From contig NZ_RDSD01000005.1 of NCBI RefSeq assembly GCF_003712195.1, positions 62,001-126,000 on the forward strand: a DNA stretch of 64,000 nt, written 5' to 3'. The notes beneath the pieces are model-generated. The model worked only from the letters and a program-made list of their open reading frames with translations, ran no database searches and was not told where the DNA came from. The stretch comes from Proteiniphilum sp. X52. GTDB lineage: Bacteria > Bacteroidota > Bacteroidia > Bacteroidales > Dysgonomonadaceae. This document shows, piece by piece, positions 51,245 through 59,160 of this stretch (positions within the stretch are counted from its first letter, which is position 1; each line of letters begins with the position of its first letter). Both the position numbers and the translations under genes were made by a program.

Positions 51245-51298
51245 AAACATACGTTTGCAAATATAAAACAAATGTTTGTGTTTGGCAAACAATTGTTT
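51245..51298 (-). promoter_or_regulatory. Lysogeny operators O1-O3 and leftward promoter
   Basis: Three AAAC-N4-GTTT palindromes lie at 51,245-51,256, 51,266-51,277 and 51,287-51,298, with centres exactly 21 bp (two helical turns) apart. On the minus strand, TTTG (51,289-51,286), 20 bases and TATATTTG (51,265-51,258) make a promoter, with O2 filling the spacer, O1 at the transcription start and O3 on the -33 box. A fourth site is at 51,480-51,491 in the repressor gene. Confidence 0.75.
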
Positions 51299-51316
51299 GT
51301 TTAAAGATTGTTAATA

Positions 51317-51694
51317 ATGAGTGAGATTTTTGACAGGATATCTTATTTGATTGAAAAAGAGGCAGGTGGTACGGCTGATAAATTCGGAAAAATGATCGGA
51401 TTTTCCGGACAAGCAGTGCGTTATGTCTCAGATTTGCGGAGAAATAAACCGAAATACGATATGCTTGTCGCTATTTTGCAAACATTTGTTTGGGTAAATC
51501 CGGATTGGTTGCTCCTGGGGAAGGAGCCAATTCAACGGGTGGAAGGAAATGAAACGTCTGTAGCCCCTGAATGGCTCCTGAAGCGTGTGGAAGAATTGGC
51601 AATAGAAAATAATGAACTGAAAAAAGAGGTTGTAAGGTTAAAGGAAAGCAAAAAAAATAGGACTTATCCTATTGCTTCGGAACCTGAGCCGTAA
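51317..51694 (+). CDS. CI-like phage repressor
   Basis: 125 residues from the ATG at 51,317. An N-terminal helix-turn-helix (GGTADKFGKMIGFSGQAVRY, then DMLVAILQTF) is followed by a coiled-coil C-terminus (LAIENNELKKEVVRLKESKK) that could dimerise it. No RecA-cleavable peptidase domain is present, so induction must use another signal. It is divergent from the leftward early genes, and probably binds the AAAC-N4-GTTT sites. Confidence 0.8.
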   Translation: MSEIFDRISYLIEKEAGGTADKFGKMIGFSGQAVRYVSDLRRNKPKYDMLVAILQTFVWVNPDWLLLGKEPIQRVEGNETSVAPEWLLKRVEELAIENNELKKEVVRLKESKKNRTYPIASEPEP

Positions 51695-51700
51695 TTAAAA

Positions 51701-51723
51701 AAACGGGGAAATGTCCCCCGTTT
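51701..51723 (-). terminator. Terminator between repressor and attR
   Basis: AAACGGGG (51,701-51,708) pairs with CCCCGTTT (51,716-51,723). The T run is on the minus strand, so it stops leftward transcription entering from the host side; on the plus strand it would be weaker. Confidence 0.6.
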
Positions 51724-51743
51724 GCAAACCAATAATTTATAAT

Positions 51744-51837
51744 ATGAAGAAAATCAGGTCTAAAGAATGTCCGCCAGGTACCTCCATCGTCACGGAACCG
51801 GTGAAATTGACAATAGCCGGTTCCGTTTATCTTTTAG
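51744..51837 (+). other. 5' half of an attP-spanning ORF
   Basis: From ATG at 51,744 (MKKIRSKECPPGTSIVTEP) the frame runs through attR. In the excised circle it would continue from the identical attL sequence to TAA at 15,978-15,980, giving a 66-residue protein whose stop overlaps the integrase ATG. In the lysogen the frame instead continues into host DNA and stops at 51,896, giving a 50-residue protein. No promoter is visible directly upstream. Confidence 0.5.
51770..51837 (+). repeat. attR: attR, right attachment repeat of the prophage
   Basis: 68 bases identical to 15,806-15,873. It carries the last bases of the tRNA-Cys gene and its terminator, but no complete tRNA. Confidence 0.95.
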
Positions 51838-51986
51838 TCCAGGCCGGTTATTGCGTACACTCCCGCCTGGACTTTCCCGAAACTCACGCCTCCTAAATGC
51901 TTTGGTTTCTCGGGATCATATCCGGAGCCGGAGCGGTTTTTATATCCACCTTGGTTGATGAAAGTTCCTGCCTTATAATTTTTCAT
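51834..51986 (-). pseudogene. Chimeric remnant: host gene start fused to portal fragment
   Basis: A 50-residue minus-strand frame. The first 16 residues (MKNYKAGTFINQGGYK) recall the start of Fic-family proteins, a tentative guess. The other 34 (NRSGSGYDPEKPKHLGGVSF onward) match the N-terminus of the portal protein; 51,841-51,940 differs from 31,683-31,782 at 7 of 100 bases and the part nearer the host is identical for about 50 bases. The portal match begins right at the end of attR. Confidence 0.75.
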
Positions 51987-52030
51987 TTGATTATTTTATT
52001 TTTTTATTTCGGTATATGGAACCTTTGATG
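51987..52030 (-). repeat. Shared gene leader, copy 3
   Basis: Directly before the remnant's ATG; matches the sodB leader at 56,385-56,429 for nearly its whole length, and the mlaE leader for about 36 bases. Confidence 0.7.
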
Positions 52031-52040
52031 TTCAAAATAA

Positions 52041-52088
52041 TCATTCCCTTCGGGTGTTTAATGATTATTTTAAACATGTCGGTTTCAT
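52041..52088 (+). repeat. Dispersed hairpin repeat, copy 2
   Basis: Same 48-base unit as 5,186-5,233 with one change. Here the flanking arms AAAATAATCATT (from 52,034) and AATGATTATTTT are perfectly complementary and enclose the CCCTTCGGG tetraloop stem. Confidence 0.7.
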
Positions 52089-52100
52089 ATAAAATTACTT

Positions 52101-52217
52101 TAGAATAATTAGAACAAAGATACCCCTTATTCTAAAATATCCGTCTTTTTTAGAATAAGAAAAATGTTATTCTATTTTTGGTGTAAAAATTAGAATAGGG
52201 AAAAATATCTTATTCCA
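52101..52217. repeat. Array of alternating TAGAATAA / TTATTCTA motifs
   Basis: Exact copies at 52,101, 52,127 (reverse), 52,151 and 52,167 (reverse), with near copies at 52,191 and 52,210 (reverse). Orientation alternates strictly. CTTATTCTAAAA (52,126-52,137) and TTTTAGAATAAG form a perfect 12-bp inverted repeat. May be an operator array or a folded RNA; no neighbouring regulator is obvious. Confidence 0.6.
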
Positions 52218-52268
52218 AATTTGTTTGTGTTCATATCAAATGTAAAACATGATGCTGAACAATTACCT

Positions 52269-52293
52269 GTGCGACCTCTTGTCGCACTTTTTT
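52269..52293 (+). terminator. Plus-strand intrinsic terminator
   Basis: GTGCGAC (52,269-52,275) and GTCGCAC (52,281-52,287) with six T. No plus-strand gene lies upstream within the right arm, so a short unannotated transcript may end here. Another hairpin (GTGAGCC/GGCTCAC) follows at 52,335-52,353. Confidence 0.7.
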
Positions 52294-52418
52294 ACAAAGT
52301 TACTTCTTCTTTTTAGAAACACATATCTTTACTGGTGAGCCCGAAAGGCTCACTGGAATATCAAAATAAACTTCCTTCTGTTTTTCCACCACAGAAAATA
52401 TAACTGATTGAAACAGAC

Positions 52419-52453
52419 AAGGAGCTGTCCCAAATCGAGACGGCTCCTTTTTC
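52419..52453 (-). terminator. Terminator after the coiled-coil protein gene
   Basis: A stem (AGGAGCTGTC with GACGGCTCCT, one G-T pair) at about 52,420-52,448 with a T run on the plus strand and a shorter one on the minus strand; probably serves both strands. Confidence 0.6.
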
Positions 52454-52473
52454 AATATAACTTGTAATCTGTA

Positions 52474-52821
52474 TCAGGCCGTTGTATCGGCATTATCGTC
52501 GTCGCAACATTCTTCGTTTTTTCCCTTTTTGAATGCTTCTGCCACTTTACCGAAATTTTCTTTCCATGCATCGGCTACTGAAGCAAAGAAACTGATGGCA
52601 CTATCCTTCACCACATCCCATTTGGAGTCGGCCACTTGCTCATATTCCTCCAATTTGGCGGACAGGTTGTTTTTAATCTCTTTGAGATTCTCCAGGCGCG
52701 CCTGGTATTCTTCTTTTGCATCTTCCGCAATTTCACCTGCTTTGTCTTCCAGTTTGGTGATGTAATCAGCCAATTCGTTCAGTACATCATACGTTTTTTG
52801 TTTGAATTCTTCTTTTTTCAT
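52474..52821 (-). CDS. Coiled-coil stress-type protein
   Basis: 115 residues, almost all helix with heptads (YITKLEDKAGEIAEDAKEEY; ARLENLKEIKNNLSAKLEEY), and an acidic Cys-containing tail (NEECCDDDNADTTA). No signal peptide. Resembles small coiled-coil proteins labelled as stress-associated; no direct function known. Confidence 0.65.
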   Translation of the reverse strand: MKKEEFKQKTYDVLNELADYITKLEDKAGEIAEDAKEEYQARLENLKEIKNNLSAKLEEYEQVADSKWDVVKDSAISFFASVADAWKENFGKVAEAFKKGKNEECCDDDNADTTA

Positions 52822-53029
52822 TTGTAGAGAGTGTTAAGAGTATTATATGTTCAATTACATTGGACATTTTCTGTGCTCGGCAAAACAAATAAATTTGTTC
52901 TGCTCTTGCTTAACGAAAATGTTGACTTTTACTTTATAAACAGATGGCAAACAAATTAGTTCAACCTCAATTGAATGAGATAGTGTAAAAACGGTGATGG
53001 AGCTACAGCCCAGGAAAAAATAAAAATCG

Positions 53030-53037
53030 TATCTTTG
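53030..53037 (+). promoter_or_regulatory. Promoter -7 box of adk
   Basis: TATCTTTG fits TAnnTTTG, 20 bases before the adk start. Confidence 0.55.
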
Positions 53038-53057
53038 CATCTTAACGAAAAACGGAT

Positions 53058-53633
53058 ATGTTGAATATTGTAATTTTTGGAGCTCCCGGATCGGGAAAAG
53101 GAACACAAAGCGCGAAATTAGTTGAGAAATACGGACTCAAGCATCTCTCTACCGGAGATATGTTGCGCAACGAGATTGAAGCAGACACGGAATTGGGAAA
53201 ATTGGCGGACTCATATATGTCGAAAGGAGATCTTGTCCCCGACGAGTTGGTGATTGATATATTGGATAATCTGATTGGCAAGCATAGAGACGCCAAAGGA
53301 TTTATCTTTGACGGATTTCCCCGCACGCTTGCCCAGGGCGAAGCGCTGGGTAAGATGATGGAAAAGCACGGAGAGGAAATAGATGCTGTTCTCAGTTTGG
53401 AAGTGGAGGAGGAAGAGTTGATCGACCGCCTGCTGAAACGGGGGCAGATCTCCGGCAGGAGAGATGACAACCGTGAAACTATTGAATCCAGGCTAAAGGT
53501 ATACCACTCTCAGACTGAACCCCTCAAGGAGTTTTACCGGACGAAAGGGACATTGAAAAATATTGAAGGGGTCGGTTCTATCGATGATATTTTTGGTTCT
53601 ATCGAAAGAGAGATCGACCAGATAGGAAAATAA
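53058..53633 (+). CDS. adk: Adenylate kinase
   Basis: 191 residues: P-loop [10 protein letters not shown] (8-17), [18 protein letters not shown] and GRRDDN. The short lid variety lacks the zinc-binding segment. It interconverts ATP, AMP and ADP. Followed by obgE after 2 bases; likely one operon with pgeF. Confidence 0.97.
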   Translation: MLNIVIFGAPGSGKGTQSAKLVEKYGLKHLSTGDMLRNEIEADTELGKLADSYMSKGDLVPDELVIDILDNLIGKHRDAKGFIFDGFPRTLAQGEALGKMMEKHGEEIDAVLSLEVEEEELIDRLLKRGQISGRRDDNRETIESRLKVYHSQTEPLKEFYRTKGTLKNIEGVGSIDDIFGSIEREIDQIGK

Positions 53634-53635
53634 GA

Positions 53636-54784
53636 ATGGCAGAAACAAATTTTGTAGATTACGTAAAGATTTTCTGTAGATCGGGGAAGGGTGGACGCGG
53701 CTCGGCCCACCTCAGACGAGAAAAGTATATCCCCAAAGGTGGCCCTGACGGCGGGGACGGGGGTGATGGCGGTAGCATTATCCTGCGTGGTAATCGTAAC
53801 TACTGGACATTGCTCCATCTGCGTTATCAGCGACACATCTTTGCCGGACACGGCGAAAGCGGATCAAAGGCTCAACGTTCGGGGAAAAAGGGCGAGAGCA
53901 AGATCATTGAAGTGCCCTGCGGTACGGTAGCCTATGATGCGCATACCGGAGAATATCTGTGTGATATCACAGATCATGGACAGGAAGTGACCTTGCTCAA
54001 AGGGGGACGTGGCGGCTTGGGCAATGTCCATTTTAAGTCGTCTACAAATCAGACACCGCGTTATGCGCAGCCGGGAGAACCGTATAAGGAGCGATGGATA
54101 ATCCTTGAGTTGAAGCTGTTGGCAGATGTGGGATTAGTGGGTTTTCCGAATGCGGGGAAGTCCACATTGCTTTCAGTGGTGTCAGCCGCAAAACCGAAGA
54201 TCGCCAATTATCCCTTTACCACGCTCCAGCCCAATTTGGGCATTGTGGAATATCGCGACGGAAAATCGTTTGTGATGGCCGATATTCCCGGCATTATCGA
54301 GGGTGCCAGTGAAGGAAGAGGACTTGGATTACGTTTCCTGCGGCATATAGAGCGCAATTCTCTATTGCTCTTTGTTATTCCTGCCGATGCGGACGACATA
54401 AAGAAAGAATACAATATCTTACTCAACGAACTGGCTCAATATAATCCCGAGCTGTTGGATAAAACTCATTTGTTGGCAATATCCAAAGCGGATATGCTCG
54501 ATGAAGAACTGATGCAGGAAATGACATTCGGCCTGCCCGATATCCCCTGCTTGTTTATCTCTTCCATTACGGGATATGGTATTCCCGCGCTGAAAGATAT
54601 GCTCTGGCGTGAACTCAATTCGGAGGATTATGTGCCCATCTCAGCCTCGTGGGATGCATTGATACATAGGAATCTCGATATTTCCCTATTCGAATTTGAT
54701 CCGGAAGAGGAATTTTCCGGTGATGATGCCGGATTGGAAGAGGATATGGAGGAGGATGATAACTACTTCGAAGAGGATTTTTAA
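53636..54784 (+). CDS. obgE: Obg-family GTPase
   Basis: 382 residues. The N-terminal Obg fold (1-160) is Gly-rich ([20 protein letters not shown]); G domain: [29 protein letters not shown] and SSITGYG. An acidic tail ([15 protein letters not shown]). Acts in ribosome assembly and stress response. Between adk and pgeF. Confidence 0.97.
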   Translation: MAETNFVDYVKIFCRSGKGGRGSAHLRREKYIPKGGPDGGDGGDGGSIILRGNRNYWTLLHLRYQRHIFAGHGESGSKAQRSGKKGESKIIEVPCGTVAYDAHTGEYLCDITDHGQEVTLLKGGRGGLGNVHFKSSTNQTPRYAQPGEPYKERWIILELKLLADVGLVGFPNAGKSTLLSVVSAAKPKIANYPFTTLQPNLGIVEYRDGKSFVMADIPGIIEGASEGRGLGLRFLRHIERNSLLLFVIPADADDIKKEYNILLNELAQYNPELLDKTHLLAISKADMLDEELMQEMTFGLPDIPCLFISSITGYGIPALKDMLWRELNSEDYVPISASWDALIHRNLDISLFEFDPEEEFSGDDAGLEEDMEEDDNYFEEDF

Positions 54785-54793
54785 CGATGAGAA

Positions 54794-55612
54794 ATGAACC
54801 CACATCCTCTGTATAGCAATCTGCTCTTGTTCGACCTGTTCGACAGGGAAGAAGATATTGTCCATTTTACCACTACCCGGCAGGGAGGAGTGAGCGAGGG
54901 TGCCTTCTCCTCTTTCAATATGGGCAATTTTTCTGATGACAGCCCGTTGAATATCAGAGAGAACCGGGAGATACTTGCCCGTATGCTCTATATGGATATA
55001 GACCGGTTCATTATCCCCCACCAGACGCATGGAACCAGGGTGTTGACGATTGACAGGAATTTCTTTAACCTCGACCATGCTACAGCCATTGAAACCCTGT
55101 ATGGGGTAGATGCCACTGTTACCGCGGAGAAAGATGTCTTCCTGTGTGTCACTACCGCTGATTGTGTGCCAATGATCCTGTATGATAGGAAGAATGGGAT
55201 AATTGCAGCTATTCATGCAGGATGGAGAGGCACTGTGGGGCGGATTGTTGAGAAAACCGTCGTGGCGATGGAGCGACAATTCGGTTCGTTGCCGGAAAAC
55301 ATAATTGCCGGCATCGGTCCGGCCATAGATGTGTCGCGTTACGAAGTGGGAGATGAAGTGGTGAGCCGTTTTCATGGTGAAGGATTCGACCTTTCCGATG
55401 CCTCCCTTTTTCCCGGAGAGACCTTATACTCCAGATACCATGTCAATTTGAAAGAGATCAACAGGAGGGAACTGATCAGGCTTGGAATACCTGAGGGTCG
55501 GATCGAGAAAAGTAGTTTGTGCACCTTCGAGAGGGGGGATATTTTCTTTTCTGCCCGCAGGCAAACCGTGCATTCCGGGAGAATGCTTACCGGGATCATG
55601 ATGAAGAGATAA
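54794..55612 (+). CDS. pgeF: Peptidoglycan editing factor PgeF (laccase-domain protein)
   Basis: 272 residues with HQTHGTRVLTI, VTTADCVPMILYD and AIHAGWRGTVGRIVE, where the His and Cys residues make the metal site. In E. coli PgeF edits wrong amino acids from peptidoglycan precursors. Start lies 9 bases after obgE. Confidence 0.93.
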   Translation: MNPHPLYSNLLLFDLFDREEDIVHFTTTRQGGVSEGAFSSFNMGNFSDDSPLNIRENREILARMLYMDIDRFIIPHQTHGTRVLTIDRNFFNLDHATAIETLYGVDATVTAEKDVFLCVTTADCVPMILYDRKNGIIAAIHAGWRGTVGRIVEKTVVAMERQFGSLPENIIAGIGPAIDVSRYEVGDEVVSRFHGEGFDLSDASLFPGETLYSRYHVNLKEINRRELIRLGIPEGRIEKSSLCTFERGDIFFSARRQTVHSGRMLTGIMMKR

Positions 55613-55616
55613 AAAA

Positions 55617-55651
55617 GGGAGAGAGTGAATTGTTGATATTCACTCTCTCCC
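55617..55651 (+). terminator. Bidirectional terminator between pgeF and sodB
   Basis: A 13-bp perfect stem GGGAGAGAGTGAA with its complement. An A-run before and a T-poor region after suggest it works best on the minus strand for sodB; both genes end here. Confidence 0.7.
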
Positions 55652-55694
55652 GTTCAGTTGACGATTGCGATCTTCGCCGGAAGATTGCTTTCAA

Positions 55695-56384
55695 TCAATA
55701 ACGCGCGCTTACCACATCCCAATCTATAATCTTCCATATCTCCTTCAAGTGATCGGCACGGCGATTCTGATAGTCAAGATAGTATGAATGTTCCCATACA
55801 TCAAAACCCAAAATAGGAACCAGGCCACTTGTAACCGGATTACCGGCATTGCTTTCTTTCAAGATGGAAAGTTTACCATCCTGGTCCTTTGCCAGCCATA
55901 CCCATCCCGAACCGAATAGGGAAACGCCTGCTGCATTGAATTCTTCTTTAAACTTCTCGAACGAGCCGAAGTGCTCGTTGATTGCATCGGCCAGTTTCCC
56001 TTTGGGCTCACCACCGCCGTCTTTTTTGAATGAGGTGAAGTAGATATTGTGATTGAGGACCTGTCCCGCATTGTTGAAAATAGCACCATCACTCTCTTTT
56101 ACGACTGTTTCAAGATCGACATTTTCAAATTTTGTCCCCACCACCAACTTATTCAGATTATCCACATAGGCCTGATGGTGCTTGCCATGGTGAAGCTCTA
56201 CTGTCTGTTTGCTGATAACCGGCTCCAAAGCATCGGTTGGATAAGGTAATGCTACTTTTTCGAATTTCATATTCACACTGTTTTTAGAATTGTCGTTTTC
56301 ACTGTTTCTCGCATTGGAGTTATTGCAACTGATTGCCGATAACGCAAATAATCCTGTCAATAAGTAATAATGAATTGTTTTCAT
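55695..56384 (-). CDS. sodB: Lipoprotein Fe/Mn superoxide dismutase
   Basis: 229 residues. Unlike the normal cytoplasmic enzyme, it has a lipoprotein signal (LFALSAISC, Cys20) and a Ser/Asn-rich linker. The mature domain (about 40-229) shows HHGKHHQAYV, NHNIYFTSF, DVWEHSYYLDYQNRR, all metal ligands and second-shell residues present. It removes superoxide, here likely outside the cytoplasm. It shares its leader repeat with mlaE. Confidence 0.92.
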   Translation of the reverse strand: MKTIHYYLLTGLFALSAISCNNSNARNSENDNSKNSVNMKFEKVALPYPTDALEPVISKQTVELHHGKHHQAYVDNLNKLVVGTKFENVDLETVVKESDGAIFNNAGQVLNHNIYFTSFKKDGGGEPKGKLADAINEHFGSFEKFKEEFNAAGVSLFGSGWVWLAKDQDGKLSILKESNAGNPVTSGLVPILGFDVWEHSYYLDYQNRRADHLKEIWKIIDWDVVSARY

Positions 56385-56429
56385 ATGATTATTTTATTTT
56401 TTTTATTTCGGTATGTGGAACCTTTGATG
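56385..56429 (-). repeat. Shared gene leader, copy 2 (before sodB)
   Basis: Directly upstream of the sodB ATG; matches 51,987-52,030 for about 45 bases and mlaE's leader for about 36. Confidence 0.7.
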
Positions 56430-56501
56430 TGAATCAACTTCCGGTCTGTTTATAACGAAAACACGCTGAGAAATGTTCGCGCCCATTGATACCGATTCTA
56501 C

Positions 56502-58616
56502 CTATTCCTCGCTGTTATCATCCGCTCCTTCCTTATCATCCGCTCTTTCCTTGTTCTCTTGGGAAGCGTCGGGGAAAGGGATCTTCTCATCGGTGTCGAT
56601 GAATATGTGATCTCCGGAACCGTGATGTTTGGGCGGGAGTTGTATGCCCGAGGAAGATCCTTTCTCATTCTCGAGTATTTCCTGAGAACGGGATATCCAG
56701 GGACGTTTGCCGAATATTTTTTCCAGGTCGTCAGAATAGATAATCTCCCTTTCCAGCAGGATGCCGGCCAATTGGTTGTGCCCCTCGGCTTTATCCATAA
56801 GGATTTGCTTGGCCCTGTCATATTGCTGGTTGATCATGGCTTTCACCTCGTTATCGATCAACTTGGCCGTTTCATCGCTGTATGGTTTTGAGAAAGTGTA
56901 TTCTTGTCCCGATGAATCATAGTAACTCAGGTTGGGGAGTTTTTCGCTCATCCCCATATAGGTGATCATGGCGTAGGCTTGTTTGGTCACCCGCTCCAGA
57001 TCATTCATTGCTCCTGAAGAGATCGATCCTATGAACAATTCTTCAGCGGCCCTTCCTCCCAGTAGGGCGCACATCTCATCAAGCATCTGCTCTTTAGTGG
57101 TGATTTGCCTTTCCTCGGGCAAATACCATGCCGCTCCCAATGCTTTACCCCGGGGTACGATAGTAACCTTCACCAACGGGTTGGCATGTTCCAGGAACCA
57201 GCTTAGCGTGGCGTGCCCGGCCTCATGGATGGCAATGGATTTCTTCTCATTCTGGGTGATGATCTTATTCTTCTTTTCGAGTCCACCCACAATACGGTCG
57301 ACTGCATTCATGAAGTCTTCTTTCTCCACGAATTTCTTCTTCTTCCGGGCAGCGATCAGTGCTGCTTCGTTGCAGACGTTGGCTATGTCGGCCCCGGAAA
57401 ATCCGGGTGTTTGACGGGCCAGGAATTCCACATCCACAGATTCATCTATCTTGATGGGGCGGAGGTGTACTTTGAATATCTCCTTCCGGTCGTTCAGGTC
57501 GGGAAGCTCCACGTAGATCTGCCTGTCGAAACGGCCTGCGCGCAGCAGCGCTTTGTCCAGCACATCGGCACGGTTAGTAGCTGCCAGGATGATCACACCG
57601 CTGTTGGATCCGAAACCATCCATTTCAGTGAGAAGTTGATTCAATGTGTTTTCCCGTTCATCGTTCGATCCGAAATTATTGTTCTTTCCGCGGGCACGGC
57701 CTACGGCATCAATCTCGTCGATAAATACGATACAGGGTGCTTTTTCCTTTGCCTGGCGGAAAAGGTCCCTTACGCGGGATGCGCCCACCCCCACGAACAT
57801 CTCCACAAAATCGGATCCTGAGATGGAAAAGAAGGGAACGTTGGCCTCACCTGCCACCGCTTTTGCCAGCAATGTCTTTCCCGTTCCGGGAGGGCCCACG
57901 AGCAGCGCTCCTTTGGGAATTTTCCCACCCAGATTGGTGTAATTATTGGGGTTTTTCAGGAATTCCACAATCTCCTGCACCTCCTCCTTGGCTTCGGACA
58001 ACCCGGCAACATCCTTGAAAGTCACTTTCTGGCTGGAGTCCTTGTCGAAGAGTTGGGCTTTTGATTTGCCCACGTTGAAAACACCTCCGCCGGCGCCGGC
58101 TCCACCCTGCATCCTGCGCATCATCCATACCCAAAATACGATGATCAAAAGAAAAGGAGCAAAAGTAAGTAACACGCCCCAGAATTCCGAGGTTGTGTCG
58201 AAGCGTACTTCAATGTCATAGTTTTTTTCGGCCTTTACAGTATCTATAAACTCAGATATGGCATCGGTCGAGGGAATCTTTATAAGAATCAGAGGCGTTC
58301 TCATGGCTTTGCCGGCATCATCTCCGAAAACATGATTTACAGACTCCTCCCGGACGATTGCTTCCGCGGTCTCTTTGTTGCTGTACACCACCACGCTCCT
58401 CACCCGGTTGTCTCTCACATATTCCTGAAACTCCGACCATTTTACCTCTTTTACGGTGGTGTCTTGTCCGAAAAACCACATTCCCATGAGTAGTGCCAAC
58501 ACTACGGCATAAATCCAGTAAGGATTGAATGGTCTCTTGGGATTATTATTGCCACTTATCTTAGGCCGCAGGGTAGGTTGTTTATCCTGTTTATTTTCTT
58601 TGCTCGTATTGTTCAT
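56502..58616 (-). CDS. ftsH: ATP-dependent zinc metalloprotease FtsH
   Basis: 704 residues. Two membrane helices (about 32-49 and 147-167) flank a periplasmic domain; AAA+ part with GPPGTGKT and [13 protein letters not shown]41 protease site HEAGH; acidic C-terminus. Degrades membrane and regulatory proteins. rsfS lies 56 bases upstream, same strand, so they are probably one operon. Confidence 0.97.
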   Translation of the reverse strand: MNNTSKENKQDKQPTLRPKISGNNNPKRPFNPYWIYAVVLALLMGMWFFGQDTTVKEVKWSEFQEYVRDNRVRSVVVYSNKETAEAIVREESVNHVFGDDAGKAMRTPLILIKIPSTDAISEFIDTVKAEKNYDIEVRFDTTSEFWGVLLTFAPFLLIIVFWVWMMRRMQGGAGAGGGVFNVGKSKAQLFDKDSSQKVTFKDVAGLSEAKEEVQEIVEFLKNPNNYTNLGGKIPKGALLVGPPGTGKTLLAKAVAGEANVPFFSISGSDFVEMFVGVGASRVRDLFRQAKEKAPCIVFIDEIDAVGRARGKNNNFGSNDERENTLNQLLTEMDGFGSNSGVIILAATNRADVLDKALLRAGRFDRQIYVELPDLNDRKEIFKVHLRPIKIDESVDVEFLARQTPGFSGADIANVCNEAALIAARKKKKFVEKEDFMNAVDRIVGGLEKKNKIITQNEKKSIAIHEAGHATLSWFLEHANPLVKVTIVPRGKALGAAWYLPEERQITTKEQMLDEMCALLGGRAAEELFIGSISSGAMNDLERVTKQAYAMITYMGMSEKLPNLSYYDSSGQEYTFSKPYSDETAKLIDNEVKAMINQQYDRAKQILMDKAEGHNQLAGILLEREIIYSDDLEKIFGKRPWISRSQEILENEKGSSSGIQLPPKHHGSGDHIFIDTDEKIPFPDASQENKERADDKEGADDNSEE

Positions 58617-58672
58617 TTGAGTGACTCTCTATTTCTTCTGAGTTATTGTAACAATTTTTTGAGAAATAAGTT

Positions 58673-59032
58673 TTAATCTATGGATGGAATACGTTCTGAA
58701 TTGGCATCTTCCCAAAGGTGGTCGATATTGTAGAAATTGCGGAGTTCGGGTAGGAATATATGTACGATTATATCACCATAATCCATCGCAATCCATTCGG
58801 CAAGCTGTTGGCCATGCACACGGATAGGATCTTCTTTGGTGTTTTTCTTCACAATCTCATCAATTGAATCGGCCAAGGCCGATACCTGGGTGGGTGTGTT
58901 GCCTTCACAAATTACAAAATAATCACATACGGCACCCGTCATGCCTTTCAAGCGGATAGTACAAATGTTTTTTCCTTTCTTCTCCTGAATTCCTTCAATA
59001 ATACTTTGTAAGAGTTCGTTTTTTTCTGTCAT
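58673..59032 (-). CDS. rsfS: Ribosome silencing factor RsfS
   Basis: 119 residues with the family pattern ICTIRLKGMTGAVCDYFVIC, then AEWIAMDYGDIIVHIF. It binds ribosomal protein L14 and blocks subunit joining under starvation. It has its own -7 box upstream and is followed by ftsH. Confidence 0.95.
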   Translation of the reverse strand: MTEKNELLQSIIEGIQEKKGKNICTIRLKGMTGAVCDYFVICEGNTPTQVSALADSIDEIVKKNTKEDPIRVHGQQLAEWIAMDYGDIIVHIFLPELRNFYNIDHLWEDANSERIPSID

Positions 59033-59058
59033 TCTTTGTTTTAAGTGAGTTGATCATG

Positions 59059-59066
59059 CAAAGATA
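59059..59066 (-). promoter_or_regulatory. Promoter -7 box of rsfS-ftsH
   Basis: Minus-strand TATCTTTG fits TAnnTTTG, 26 bases before the rsfS start. Confidence 0.55.
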
Positions 59067-59088
59067 GGCTGTTTTTTAGATAAAATCG

Positions 59089-59119
59089 AAAAAAGCCCCG
59101 TCTTTTTGAGACGAGGCTT
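59089..59119 (-). terminator. Terminator after the DUF1080 gene
   Basis: Minus-strand GCCTCGTCT with AGACGGGGC (59,117-59,094), then six T. Confidence 0.8.
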
Positions 59120-59160
59120 CGACATATATATTATTAAGGAAGAGGAAGAACGTTCAATTA

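Larger units (their letters stand above)
15806..51837. mobile_element. Complete prophage of a tailed phage integrated at tRNA-Cys
   Basis: The element is bounded by two identical 68-bp repeats at the 3' end of tRNA-Cys. It carries an integrase next to attL, a CI-like repressor next to attR, early, replication, head, tail and lysis genes, and tape measure, terminase, portal, capsid and protease genes. The 1020-residue tape measure suggests a long tail; no sheath or contractile-baseplate gene was recognised, so a siphovirus-like form is more likely, without certainty. All key structural genes appear uninterrupted, so the prophage could be inducible. From one repeat start to the next it measures 35,964 bases. 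Confidence 0.93.

Noticed and set aside
15806-51837. Mu-like transposable phage
   Set aside because: No transposase or MuB-like gene; a tyrosine integrase and tRNA attachment repeats explain the insertion.
51711-51896. Plus-strand gene across attR as a stable lysogen gene
   Set aside because: The frame is cut by integration; only its first part belongs to the phage. It is treated as the split attP ORF instead.
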